A stretch of DNA of 49,760 nt from Fonticula-like sp. SCN 57-25 (Eukaryota; Nucleariida; Rotosphaerida), in contig MEDX01000078.1 in NCBI GenBank assembly GCA_001724245.1, positions 1-49,760 on the forward strand, read 5' to 3'. Positions within the stretch are counted from its first letter, which is position 1. Each line of letters starts with the position of its first letter. Below the pieces are notes generated by a model. It saw only the letters and a list, made by a program, of their open reading frames with translations. It did not search any database and was not told the DNA's origin. Shown here one piece after another: positions 1-11,158 of this stretch. The position numbers were made by a program, and so were the translations under genes.

Positions 1-2
1 TG

Positions 3-2464
3 GACTGGGTGTGGCGAGTGTGGGGCTACAAGGACCCCACTGCGGCGAACGCCGCCGACGACGATTTTGAAATTATTCAGTCCGACACAGCAGAGTGCGT
101 TTTCCTTTGCTCTCTAGCGTGGTTAACCGACTGCATCCATGTAGCACGCCTGTCGGCCTGGCACAGAGCAGCCTGATTGTGGGCGACCCGCTGGAGGCGC
201 GGCCACCCAAGGCAAAGCACGTAGTGTTCTTGACGATAGGTTCGCGGGGCGACGTCCAGCCGTTCATTGCTTTTGGGCGGCATCTGCTTCAATTCGGCCA
301 TACGGTCACGATTGCGACGCATGCCGTACGACCCGGTCGCCGGTCGCGATCTGCTGCTGACCCGCTTGTAGGAGTACCGCCAGTGGGTGGAAGAGAACGG
401 CATCGGCTTCAGGCCGATCAGCGGTGACCCCGCCGCCCTTATGGTACATTTCCTTTTCTTTTTTCTCGCGCTGCTTGATGCACATGCTGACGGGATGCCG
501 CAGCAACTTTGCATTCAGAATGGGATGTTTACCGTATCGTTCATTCGCGAGGCGTTCCAGAGGGTACGCTTACTCTTTTACCATGTACACTATCTAATAT
601 TATTTCTAGTTTGACACGTTTATCACCGGTTTGCTCGAGTCATCCTGGGCCGCGTGCCGGGACGCGGACGTTCTCGTAGCGACCCCTAGCGCCCTGTGCG
701 GCATCCACATAGCCGAGCGCCTTGGTACGTCGCATTTTGGCATCTTTTGCGGGATTTTTTTGTTTCTGTTCTATGGTCGCTGATATTTCGCTAAAGAGGT
801 TCCGTTCTGCTACGCGATGCCGTTCCCGTGGACGCAAACGACTGCCTTCCCCCACCCGATGGCGAGCCCGCACCAATACGCCGCGCGTGTGCCTTTCTTT
901 ACTTTGATGTTTCCTGCTGACGCTTGGAATGTTTCAGAACTGCTGACACGCTACGCCAACGCGGTGACGCAGGGCAACGTGAATGCAAAGTCGTACGCGC
1001 TGATTGACGCGCTGCTGTGGTACGCGCTGGCCGACAAGTTCAACCACTGGAGAAAGACGTCGCTCGGACTCGTACGTGACCACCTGGCAGTCTCATTGGC
1101 TAACAGCGTACATAGCCGCCGTGCGCGGGGCCGCCGGACCACCGTGCCGTGCCGATGATCTACCCGATCAGCACGGCGCTGCTGCCCAAGCCGCAAGACT
1201 GGGGCGAGCACATACACATGCCGTACGCGGAGAGAAGGAAAAGGGAAGAAGGAAAGGAAGCTGAGGACGTGTGATACTGTGAGAATAATGTGTGAATATG
1301 GTACATGGTGTTGTGCCTTTTTCGGCGTTTAATTACTGCGCATAGTCTCATGTCAATCACTCTCTATTTGTTTCGCACTTCTAACTTGATCGTAGCGGCT
1401 TTTGGTTTGCCGACGACCCCTCTGCCACGTGGGACGCCCCCCCACGACTCGCCGCCTTTCTCGCTCGCCGCGGCCCCTCGGCGCCGCCCCTCGTGTACAT
1501 TGGCTTTGGCTCCATCGTGGTGGACGACCCCGACGCCTTCCAGGACCTCCTCGTGAGCGCGGTTCGCTCGGCGGGCGTCCGCGCCGTCATCGCGCGCGGC
1601 TGGTCGCGTCGGCGCGTCGGCAGCGCTGACGCTACGCCAGGCCCAGCGGCCGACTCGGCGTCGCTGGCCGCGTCGCGCGAGGGCGGCAGCGAGGTGCTCG
1701 GGGACGCTGCGCTGGAGCGCGCGCTAAAGGACTTTTTGATCGACGAGGAAGAAGACGGGTTTGTCGTCGCGTCGCTCGCGACGGACGAGAGGCGACAGGG
1801 CGCTGATGAAGCTGGCGAAAGTCGAATCGATAGCCACGTTGATAGCCATATCGATAGCCTGATTGGTGGTCATATTGGCGGTCATGGTGATACTCATGGC
1901 CACGGCCACGGTGATAGTGGCGTGGCGTGGCGCGGGGAAGTGGCCGACGAGACGCTCGCAGAGCCCGCGGCGTCGCCCGTGGCCGACCACCCGCCAGCCT
2001 CCGACGACGCCAAGGACACTGACTCTGGTGACATTATCTTTATTGACGCGGCACCGCATGCTTGGCTGTTTGGCCGCGTGGACGCTGTCGTGCACCACGG
2101 CGGGATCGGCACGACGGCGGCCGGGCTGCGGGCGGGCCGGCCGACGGCCATCGCGCCCTTCTTTGGCGACCAGTACTTTTGGGCGCAGCGCGTCGTCAAA
2201 CTTGGCGTGGGCGTCGCGCTCAACCACCTCGATGCGGAAAGCCTGCAGGTCGCGCTCACCGCCATTACGACGGACCGCGGCATGAAGGAACGCGCGGAAG
2301 AGATGGGCCGGCGCATCGCAAAGGAGAATGGACTCAAGGACGCGCGGCTCGCGCTCTACCACGAAATCAACCGCGTCAGGCACAAGCAGCTGCCGAGCGT
2401 GCTCTCGACAGATATCGACAATTCAACAGTTTACCTGGGGCCGCTCCCAAAGAGCGACGCGTAG
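3..2464 (+). CDS. Sterol 3-beta-glucosyltransferase (UGT80/ATG26 family), 5' end outside window
   Basis: Transfers glucose from UDP-glucose to membrane sterols (family knowledge). Exons are <3-94, 145-325, 372-443, 504-563, 610-724, 797-886, 938-1071, 1116-1222 and 1396-2464, giving 639 visible residues ending at TAG. The N-terminal GT28 fold shows FLTIGSRGDVQPFIAFGRHL. A middle block, LCIQNGMFTVSFIREA followed by GIHIAE, is closer to fungal ATG26 than to plant UGT80. The C-terminal donor-binding half has VVHHGGIGTTAAGLRAGRPT and PFFGDQYFWAQRV. All junctions are supported by continuity of conserved protein. The first acceptor is ambiguous, because 117 and 144 both keep frame; 144 gives a 50-base intron with a TTAAC branch-like site. 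A roughly 140-residue insert rich in His, Asp and Gly interrupts the catalytic domain at about 1620-2030. ATG26 proteins carry PH/GRAM domains upstream, which would lie outside the window if present here. Confidence 0.9.
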
Positions 2465-2662
2465 TGTGTATCATAAGCACCTTTATCGTAAATAATAGCC
2501 ATTTTTTGAAGCAAACCCCATTTTCAGTATCATTCCATCGAGTCTATTCACACAAATACAACTCTTTTAAAACAACGGGCAAATCAGATTACTTACACAG
2601 CAGCAGCAGCATTCCTAGCTAAACGGGCGCGCGCGATTCAACCCCGCGCAGCACCGCCCGCT

Positions 2663-5307
2663 CTACCAGGCGCCGCGGCCCCACGGGGCCTGCGGCTGGC
2701 CGGCCGGGCCCTTGATGGCAAAGCCCGGGGCGATGCCGGCCGCCGGCGCGGCGACCTGCGTGCCAAAGGTGAGCGGGTACGCGGGCGCGGGCAGCACCGG
2801 GGGGACGGCGAGGCGGATCGAGTCCGCCGGGACATCCTCCGAGTTGCCATAGTCCGTGTAGGTCACCGTGTACACGCCCGGCGCAACAACGGCCATGATC
2901 ACCGCGTTGTACCACTCCTTGTCCTCGGAAAAGCACGCCTGGACGACCTGGCCGACCTGGAACTGGGACGCAGTGCCAAAGGAAGGACCGGGGCGCGACG
3001 CGCTCGCGGGCTGCTCCTGCTTGACGGGCTGAGGCGCACCAAAGCGGAGAACCGGCGCGGCCTGCATGGCGGCGGGCGTGGGCGCGGCGGCGGCCGGAAC
3101 GGCAGCGGGGACGGCGGCCGGGGCAGCAGCAGGGGCGGCAGGGGCGGCATCGGCTGCGACGGCCGGCACGCGGATGCGGTCGCGGGGGATCACCTCAGAG
3201 TTGCCGTACTCAATGTACAGAACCTTGTACGTCTCCTGCGGGAGCACCTCCTTGATCTCGGCAGTGTACCACTCATTGTCCTCGGTGAACTGGGCCTGCA
3301 CGATCTGCTGCACACGGAGGGCGGGCTGCGCGGGGGCAGCAGCAGCGGGGGCCGGGGCGGCAGCGGCCGGGGCAGCAAACGGAACGGTCGCGGCGGCAAC
3401 AGCGGGGATCGTGTTGCGCAGCGACGCAGTGGGCGGAAGCGAAGCAACGAGCGACGCCATGTTGGTGAGGCCCTGCGGCGCGGCGGCGGCGGGGTACTGA
3501 GCATCGGCAAAGGCGCTCGACGGCGCCGCGGCGGCAGCGGGCTTGGCGGCAGCAGGCGCAGCGGCGGGGGCAGCGTCAACCAGGCGGATCTCCTCAGCCG
3601 GGAGGTTCTCCGCGTTGCCGTACTCGGTGTACTCGACGAGGTACGTCTTGTCCGCGTTGAAGGCGCGGATGACGGCCTTGTACCACTGGCGGTCCTCGCT
3701 GAAGCGAGCCTCCACAGCGGTGCCGACGGCATACGCGGGCGTAGCGGGGGCGGCGGGCGCCGGGGCGGCAAGGCCGGGTGGCGCAGTGCGAGAGATGGTG
3801 CGCAGGACGCTCTCCGAAAGGCGGCGCTGGAGGTCGTAGCCAACAAAGGTCGCGGTCACAGTGCCGTCGCCGTGGACGGCATCGATCTGGACCATGTACC
3901 ACTCCTGCGTCGACGGCTCGAGGGCCTCGACAAACTGGCCGGGAGTGAACTTAGGGGCGGCCGGGGCGGCGGCCGGAGCGGCCACGGCAGCGGGGGCAGC
4001 GGCAGGGACAACCGGCGCAGCAGCCGGGGCAGCGGCAGGGGCAGCGGCAGGGGCAGCGGCAGGGGCGGCAGCGGGGGTGGCAGTGGGGGCGGCAGTCGGA
4101 GCGGCGGCAGCGGGGGTGGCAGCAGCGGCGGCCTTGCGGATGGCCGACGCAGGCAGAGTCTCCTTGTTGCCATACTCGGTGTAGGTCACATCATACAGCT
4201 TGCCATCGGCGGACACGGCGTCGATGCGCGCCGCGTACCACGTGTTGTCTACGGTGTAGCAGCCCTCGACGGCATCACCCACCTTCCACAGCGCCGCAGC
4301 GATGGCAGCAGCCGGGGCGGCAGCGGCGGCGGCAGGGGCGGCGGTAGGCTGAGCGCTCGGGGCAGAGGAAATCGGCCGCAACGACTCGGCCGTAAGGTCC
4401 TCCTCATTCAGGTACTCGGTATAAACAACGTGGAATTTGGTTCCGTCCTGGCTGACGGCCGTGATCTTGGCCTTGTACCATTGCAAATCCTCTGTAAACA
4501 ACCCCTCGCACAGGTCGCCGACCTTCCACTTTGACTTTTCAGCAACGGGCTTGGACGGAACCAACGACGGGAGCGACACCGGGGCGGGCGCGGCGGCAGT
4601 CGGTGGCGGGGCGTCGGGCTTGCGCGCGCCTCCCCACTTTGACGCCGACGGCAGCTTGGCATCAGGCTTGACTGTAGAGGTGGCCGTAGGAATTTTAGGT
4701 GGCCCACCTGCGGAGCTCTTAGCTGGAGCAGGCTGTGTACGGGGAGCAGCAGGCGCGCTGGACACCGGGGCGGGCTGCGAGGGAGCCCGCGACGAGGTTG
4801 AATTAGACAAGTATTCGGCCGCCTGGTTCAAATCGTTATTAAACCGTTCGAGAGCTCGGCGGGCGCTCTCCGTATCAAAGCCCATATCAAACAGCTGAGC
4901 AACGTTCTTGTCCAACGCCGAAGCAGACGACTTGGAGGTTGACGACGGCGCCGAAGATGCCGACGCGCTCTTTGCAGGGCGCGCAGGCTCCGACGAGGCC
5001 GCCAGCGTGGTGAGATAATTCAATGCATCGTCAAAGTTGTTGTTCTTTGCGACCAATGCCGACTCGGCATCGCTCTGTTTAAAGCCAAAGTCCACCAAGT
5101 GCCCCACCAAGTATTTGTCCGCCACCGGTCCCTGCGGCTAAGAAATGCCGAGACCTGTCAGACACCGCATGCAAAGAGAAAAGCGAAAGGTACCTTTGGT
5201 TTATCCTCAACCACCTGCTTGCTTCCCTTTCCGGAAGCCTTCTTCTGCGACTGTGGAAGGGCGCTATTGCCCTGCAGAGCTTCGAATTGGTTCTTTTTGG
5301 TGGCCAT
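2663..5307 (-). CDS. Two-UBA, six-Tudor domain protein
   Basis: Two coding exons: 5307-5194 (38 codons, starting MATKKNQFEALQGN) and 5137-2663, joined over a 56-base intron in phase 0, giving 862 residues. The first ATG lies upstream of the intron; starting at the large exon would need a GTG. Residues about 43-83 and 113-150 are UBA folds (VGHLVDFGF and VAQLFDMGF), which bind ubiquitin in known families. Six Tudor domains follow between about 241 and 845, each with the pattern VG..V.A.F.ED.EWY.A.I and Y.V.YTEYGN.E. The aromatic cage looks intact in repeats 1, 2, 4, 5 and 6. Repeat 3 has VGYDLQRR in place of YTEYGN and may not bind methyl-arginine. Linkers are Ala/Pro-rich low complexity. Tudor plus UBA recalls TDRD3, but the number and order here differ. 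A role in RNP or methyl-arginine reading is inferred from family only. Confidence 0.85.
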
Positions 5308-5680
5308 TGTCTGGCAGACAGGGAAAAGAAAAGGCACACGATGGTGAGCCCACGATAAGAGTTGCGCGCGCGCGCGTACCTCGCCAACGCAAACACCTCT
5401 GTCCAATGCTGAGGTGCGCTCTCTTCAAAAGTATAGCCTCTTTGCTCTCCGCTCTCGTCGCCGCCTCCTTTTTTACCTCGCTTTTCTCACGTGGAGCGCG
5501 CTGGGTCCGGGGGTGTGACGGGGTGGTCGCAAAGCAGTCGGGAAGAAAAAAGCGCTGATCGCTATCATCCATCCTTCCTTGATGGTCATCAGTTGATGCC
5601 TATCAGTTGAGCGATTGATGGCCATCATCATTGTTTGATAAGGGTTCGCCTCAATCCGTGATTGGTCGGTTGCCTGAAAC
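5308..5680. promoter_or_regulatory. Divergent intergenic region between Tudor/UBA and Rolling stone-like genes
   Basis: No gene is seen in these 373 bases. They hold the 5' flanks of two divergent genes. Positions 5557-5640 contain a cluster of short imperfect repeats around ATCAGTTGA and GATGG/CCATC words, including CATCAGTTGATG at 5587-5598. A GATTGG (inverted CCAAT) lies at 5660-5665, about 20 bases before the downstream ATG. Promoter function is inferred from position. Confidence 0.4.
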
Positions 5681-6723
5681 ATGGGACTGTGGGCGGCGGT
5701 CAAGCGCGGCTACGCCGCGTACGTGCGGTGGTTCCGGCTCGATGATGGCACGGTCGAGATGGCAACCAGCTCAAACTTTCTCAAGGAAAAGGTTCACTTT
5801 GCTCTCCGCGTAATTTTGTACGACATTGCCGCTGATCATGCGCGCGCGTTCTAATCCCCGGCCCCGCCCCACATTCCAGGTGCGCCTACATCTTGGCCGC
5901 CTTGGTCACATCCTTGACCGAGAACACGCCGTACTGGATCGTCCTGTTTACTTATCTGAGTTACTCGAACCTTTTGCTTTACTTTCTCGTATGTCGCCCC
6001 CCACTTTGCTCTGTTACTCACGATTTTGCACTCGTCGCCCTGCCTCTCGCCGTCCTAGTTGGTCGTCGGCATCCAGATCTACCGCTTCCGCAAGCCGGAC
6101 AGTCTAAAGTCGAGCCACTTTATCATCCATGTCTGCTGGGTCTGCTTTCAGGTGCGCTTTCCCCTTTTGGGGTTGCGCCATCTAAATTGCGTGCCATATG
6201 ACAGATGGCGCTCGTGGCGCACTTTATCATCCCGATCCTCTACTGGACGCTGCTTGTCCCTGACCTCTCGCTGTTCACGAGCAAGCGCTGGTTTGTTGGC
6301 CTGAGCGTCCACGTGCTGGACTTTGTCATGGTCATCATCGAGTTTGTCTTTTCAAAGTGGCGCGTCGAGTCCCGCCACGTCTTGTACTGCTATGTGCTCG
6401 CGTGGCTCTACATCGTGTTTACGATCCTCTACCACAGCATCTACAACATGTACGAAAGGCCCGGCCGCCCGAGCACGCTTCACTAACACGCGGCCCCGAA
6501 TAGCTTCCCGTACCCGTTCCTCGACTACACCAAGGCTATCAACCTCGCCTTTTACTTTGGCCTCACGACCGCCGTCTTCCCCATCTTTTTCGCATACCAG
6601 TTCTTCCAGCTGGCGCGCGACCGCCAGCTCCGGTGCTGCAGAGGGAACAAGAACGACGACGTTGCCCTCGAGGACGTGGGCAACGCGGCCGAGGAGAAGG
6701 GCAGCGGGTACCCGCAGGTCTGA
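5681..6723 (+). CDS. Rolling stone-like multi-pass membrane protein
   Basis: Five exons (5681-5817, 5880-5988, 6059-6151, 6205-6449, 6504-6723) give 267 residues ending at TGA. Hydrophobic segments include ILAALVTSLTE, WIVLFTYLSYSNLLLYFLLVVG, MALVAHFIIPILYWTLLV, VHVLDFVMVIIEFVF, YVLAWLYIVFTILYH and AINLAFYFGLTTAVFPIFF. That suggests six or seven membrane spans with an acidic cytoplasmic tail. The His-plus-Leu-Asp segment in the middle (HVLDFVMVIIEF) and the FPYPFLDY motif resemble the Rolling stone/FAR-17a group known to me. The 5810 GT would leave the wrong frame; the GTACG donor at 5818 restores it, which sets that exon boundary. The function is not known from the sequence. Confidence 0.72.
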
Positions 6724-7113
6724 GCAGGAAGGGATTTCGTTTATATATGCGCTAGGCTACCAACCATATCAGCATATCATTGATATAGTACCACAATTGT
6801 CAATTCCGCACCGTCAATATAATATCAACCCATGGTGGAAATGCGTCGCTGGCCTGGTCCAATCAGAGAGCTGAAAATCAATGATCGTCCAATCAGGACA
6901 CGCTACGTGTATCTGCGATATGGAGTGCACGCTATTGCTTTTCACTATGTGCCGATACCTTATTTTTTTTATAATATTATGAGTGTGCCGTGCCAGTCAT
7001 GAATAAATTGTTATATCTGTTTATTGAAATAGAGGTAATACGATGGACCGCTAAAAGAGGGATCTACTACTAGCAGCGGAACAGCACTCCTACCAAACTA
7101 CACACCTACCGGC
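6724..7113. other. Convergent 3' intergenic region
   Basis: No gene is seen. It lies between the 3' ends of the Rolling stone-like gene and myosin VI. It is AT-rich and carries two copies of TCCAATCAG, at about 6857 and 6889, separated by roughly 30 bases. The motif elsewhere in the window sits upstream of genes, so its presence between two 3' ends is unexplained. Confidence 0.4.
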
Positions 7114-10100
7114 CTAGTTGCCGACGGTGATGGCCTTCTTGCCGCGCGTCTCCTTCTCGAGGAGGCGCGAGCAGCGCTGCCACTCCTCCTCAAAGGTAGC
7201 CTTGGAGATCTCGGCATCGCGCTTGTCGAGGAGACCAGTCTCGGCGAGGGAGAGGTCGCACATCTGGGCGTCGTCGCGGCCGGCGATGAGGAGGACCGGG
7301 AGGCCGTCGGCGTGGGTCTCGAGCTGGCGCTTGATGCGCGGGCCCTCAAAGTGGGCCCACCAGAGGCCCTTCTTCTTGACCTGCTTGCCCTTAGCGTTGA
7401 CGATCGGGCGGGTGAACGGCACGCGGAAGAAGCGGTCGCCGGCAATGAGCGAGAGAATCTTGAGGACGGCCGGCGGCGGGGGGGGGATGATGACCTTCTT
7501 GTCGCGGGCCATCGTGGCCTGGCGCTGGAGGCCAGAGGCGGCGGCCGGCGGCGGGCCAACGGTGCGCGGGACGGCGGTCACCATCGGGACAACACGAGGG
7601 GCAACCGAGCGGACCGGGCGCGGGGCCTCGCGGACCTGCTGCATCGGGACGGCGCTCTCCTGGGGAGCCTCGTCGCCCTTGTCGTACTTGGTCTTCCAGC
7701 TGTAGTACGCCTTGAGACGCTTCTGGAACTCGTTGCGGCAAGCCTGGAGCATCTCGACGTCGCTCGACGTGTTGATCGTGTCGCGGAGCTGGGCATAGCT
7801 CCACTTGGACAGATCGTAGACGGCGCCGCTCTCGGTCTCGACAAACTCGACCTGGGGGGTCGGGCCGGCATCGGCACGGAAGTCGACGGCGTCGGTCTGG
7901 TGGTTGTCGCGGGCAAGGCGGGAGGCAAGCTCCTCGTCACGGCGAGCCTGCTCAACGCGCTCGGCCTCCTCGCGGAGAGGGCCCTCGTTCTTGGCGGCTT
8001 CGGCGGCGGCGGCGGCGGCCTGAGCCTCGAGCGACTTCTGAAGAGCATCCTCGTTCTTCTCGGCCTCCTCCAGGCGGCGAACCTCCTCGGCGTAGCGGGC
8101 GCGCTCGGCAGCGGCATCGGCGGCGGCCTTCTTCTCGGCCTCCTCCTCCTCGCGCTGGCGCTTCTCCTCGGCGGCCTTGAGGGCCTCGAGGCGCTGGCGC
8201 TCCTTCTCGGCAGCCTCCTTGGCCTTGCGCTCCTTCTCGGCGGCCTCGCGCTGGCGGGCAAGCTCGATCTCGTGAGCAATGCGGGCCTGCTTGAAGGTCT
8301 CGATCTGGTGAACGAGGTTCTTGCGGGCAATGAGGGCGCGCGAGATGGTCTGGACGGTCACACGGGCCTCCGCGCGGTACTTGATCTTGCCCATAAGACG
8401 CTGGCTCGCGATGGCGGCATACATGGCACGGCGCCAGCGCTTCGAGGTGAGGTAGCGAAGGACCTTGGCGATAAGGACCTTGGACATGGACTCGTCCTGG
8501 CGGGTAATCTCATCGAGAAGGGCGTACTTGCCGGCGCGGAAGAACACCTTGGTGAGACCGAACTGGAAGTCGTTGGCGTTCGAGCCGAGCGAGAAGATAA
8601 GCGCCTCGCAGAAAGTACGGGGCGAAAGAGCCTGGAGCTTCGGGGGAAGGAGAACCTTGTACTGGTCGTACAGCGACTGGAAGTCGGTACGGGACGGGAA
8701 ACCCTTCTGCATGAGCTCTAGGGCCTCAAGCATACCACCGCAGTGGAGCTGCTGGAGAACATCGACACCGTCGAAGAAGTTCGGCACCTGCTTGAAGTTG
8801 GGCTTGACGCAGCGCACGAAGTGAGCGTTGGTGGTCAAAAGCTTGCCCATCAGCTCCTTCATCTGCTTCTTGAACTTGGCACCAACCGAGAAGAAGCTAA
8901 GCTTGCCGGGGGCGGCCTTCTCCTCAGCGGGGATGCTGTCGATGAGCGCCTTGACGAACGGAACCGAGCTGCCAGCGAGCATCGTCTCCATATCAGTGTG
9001 GAGGGCATCGTTGTTCTTGTCGATGAAGAACGCAGTGTTGTAGCACACGGCGCCGGCATAGTGGCGCACGAGGAAGGCCTCGTCGTCCTTCAACTTCTGG
9101 TTGGACTTGAGGGGGGCCTTGCGCGGGCCGCTGAACTTGGGGTGCTTGCCGTGCTTGTCGTGCACGGTGGTGGTGAAGCGCTTGTCGTTGGCCTGAGGCA
9201 TCTTGGTCTCCTCATCGAGAAGGGCAAAGATACCCGTCTTGGGGTCCTCGATGAGCTCGATGGCGTCATCGTTGTTGAGGTACTCAATGGGGTCGACGCG
9301 GATACCTTCCTTGCGGTAGATGTCCTGCTCCTGCTTGAGGACCTTCTCGTTGAAGAAGCCCTGGAGCTTCTCGTTGCAGTAGTTGATGCAGAACTGCTCG
9401 TACGAGTTGTTCTCAAAGTACTCGAAACCGGCAATATCGAGCACACCGATGAACGACGACGAGGAGGTCAGGGGGAGCGAATGGTTGATGCGGGCAACGA
9501 GCCAATCGAAAAGGTTCTTGTAGACGGCCTTGGCGAGAGCATCGCGGGCAGAGAGGGCGTCAACGGCCTTGAGCTCCTTGCGAATAGCAGCGCCCTTACC
9601 GACAGCGGACATCATGCGAGTGGTGAGCGCCTCCTTGAACTTCTCAACGTCGCAGCCGAGCAGGCCAGCGGCAACAGCAGCCGGCTTGTAGGCGCCAGCG
9701 GGGTCCTTGACGACCGAGCCACCAGCGGTGGTGCCCGACGTGGTCTCCTCGAAATCAATGTTACCAATGTGGAGGACAGCGGCGCAGACGCTGAGGGCAC
9801 CGTTGATCTCCTCGTCAGACAGACCAATGGTCTTGAAGGCGCGGAAGGTGTTGTTGAAGTGGGCAACATCATCAAAGCCCTCAACGGTGACGCAGTTGGC
9901 GAGGTAGCGGAAGTCCTTGGCAGGCATGAGAGTGAAGGCAGCCTTCTGCTGGACCGACGCACCGGCGCACAGCTCGTAGAAGATGTGGTAGTTACGCTCG
10001 TCAGCGTTCTGGGTGACGATACGCGACTTCTCGAGGAGGTAGTGGGAGATGGCAGCACCCGACAGCTTGAAGTTGTTGTCGAAGTGGATCTCGGTGAACT

Positions 10101-10987
10101 TACCGAAGCGCGACGAGTTCTTGTTGCGGATGGTCTTGGCGTTACCGAACGACTCGAGCACGGGGTTGGCCTCGAGAATGGTCTCCTCGAGGGAGGAGAG
10201 GTGGCCGTCAACACCGCCGAGGTTGGCAAGGTACTTCATGATGAACTTGCAAGACTCCGTCTTACCAGCACCAGACTCACCAGATACAATGATGGACTGG
10301 GAGAGGGTGGTGGCCTTCATGGCACGGTAAGCGTTGTCCGCCACGGCGTAGATGTGGGGCTCCTCCTGACCGATGGACTTGCCGCGGTACTTGGTGAGGT
10401 ACTGGCCCTCAAAGATCGGGATATCCTTGAAGGGGTTGACGGCAACAAGAATGTGCGCGGTGTAGGTCTGTAAAATGCCCGATGAGCGACACATTCACCC
10501 AACTCAGTCATCACGCACGTAAATCTTGTCCTCCTTGTAGCGGAGGCGCAAGTTGTTGAGGAGCGAACCAGCATGGAGGTACATGAGCTGGGTGTTGTCC
10601 GCAAACGCAGTGTTCACCTGCGACTTGTGAGCCGGCAGAGCCTTGTTGAGCGCCACATGAGTGGAGCCGCTGCCGTTCTAGCAAAACAAGTCAGCCTCGC
10701 TCATTTGAACGCATCGCCCACAACGAACCTTCTTCTCAACGACAAGCTCATTGGCAGCGATGTCGACGATCTCACCAAGGACATAGCCCTCCTACAGCGC
10801 AGAACCACAACATGTCAGTGACAAAACAAGCGACAAAATTAAGCTCCGAGGTCGAGCCGTACAGTGTTGTCCGGAACTAAAAGAAAAAACCAAAGCGTTA
10901 GCAAACTGTGGCAACCGGAGGCAGGCCCGCAGGCCGCCGCGAGCGAGGGGACGTACTCCAGACGAGCTCGCTGGTGATGCCGGCCAT
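7114..10987 (-). CDS. MYO6: Myosin VI heavy chain (minus-end-directed actin motor)
   Basis: Exons 10987-10957, 10876-10863 (14-base microexon), 10791-10729, 10677-10519 and 10467-7114 encode 1206 residues. The start MAGITSELVWIPDNTEGY matches the myosin VI N-terminus. The motor has the P-loop GESGAGKT near residue 152 and switch II DIAGFEYFENNSYEQFCINY. After the converter comes the class-defining insert-2/IQ block, LTSKRWRRAMYAAI to KIKYRAEA, which in known myosin VI reverses direction. A long charged helix of E/K/R follows. Then comes a MIU-like ubiquitin-binding motif (DEELASRLARDN), the cargo helix YDLSKWSYAQLRDTINTS, and a C-terminal cargo-binding domain with WWAHFEGP and LLIAGRDDAQMCDLSL. 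Length and order match the animal protein, which is about 1250-1290 residues. Expected role: endocytic and secretory cargo transport towards actin minus ends. Assignment is very secure; direction of movement is inferred from homology. Confidence 0.97.
10863..10876 (-). other. 14-base microexon of the myosin VI gene
   Basis: The bases between acceptor TTTTAG (ends 10877) and donor GTACGG (starts 10862) supply the end of Ile and then Pro-Asp-Asn-Thr. Exon 1 ends in phase 1 and exon 3 begins in phase 0. Only inclusion of exactly these 14 bases keeps frame and gives the conserved VWxPxxTxGF/Y motif of the myosin N-terminus. Confidence 0.85.
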
Positions 10988-11158
10988 TCTTTTCGCCAAG
11001 GGAAAGGAGACCAAAACACACTCTGTTTTTTCCTTTCCCTTTTTCCTCGGTAAAAAGAAAGAAAAACACAGATGTCTCAAAAAGGCAAATTGTTCTCAAT
11101 TGCTATTGGCTGATGGCACATCAGTGCTGCTATACAATTGGTTGGTTTGGTTTGATGG

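Noticed and set aside
1724-2383. 219-codon minus-strand frame opposite the glucosyltransferase
   Set aside because: No domain; the plus strand encodes the diagnostic UDP-sugar binding motif.
3872-4534. Plus-strand frame rich in Gly/Ser opposite the Tudor gene
   Set aside because: Low-complexity antisense of Ala/Pro linkers.
7312-10473. Two long open frames (469 and 576 codons) on the plus strand opposite myosin VI
   Set aside because: They mirror the codon bias of the real gene (G/C third positions keep antisense frames open), have no domains, and are rich in Leu/Gly/Val as expected for antisense.
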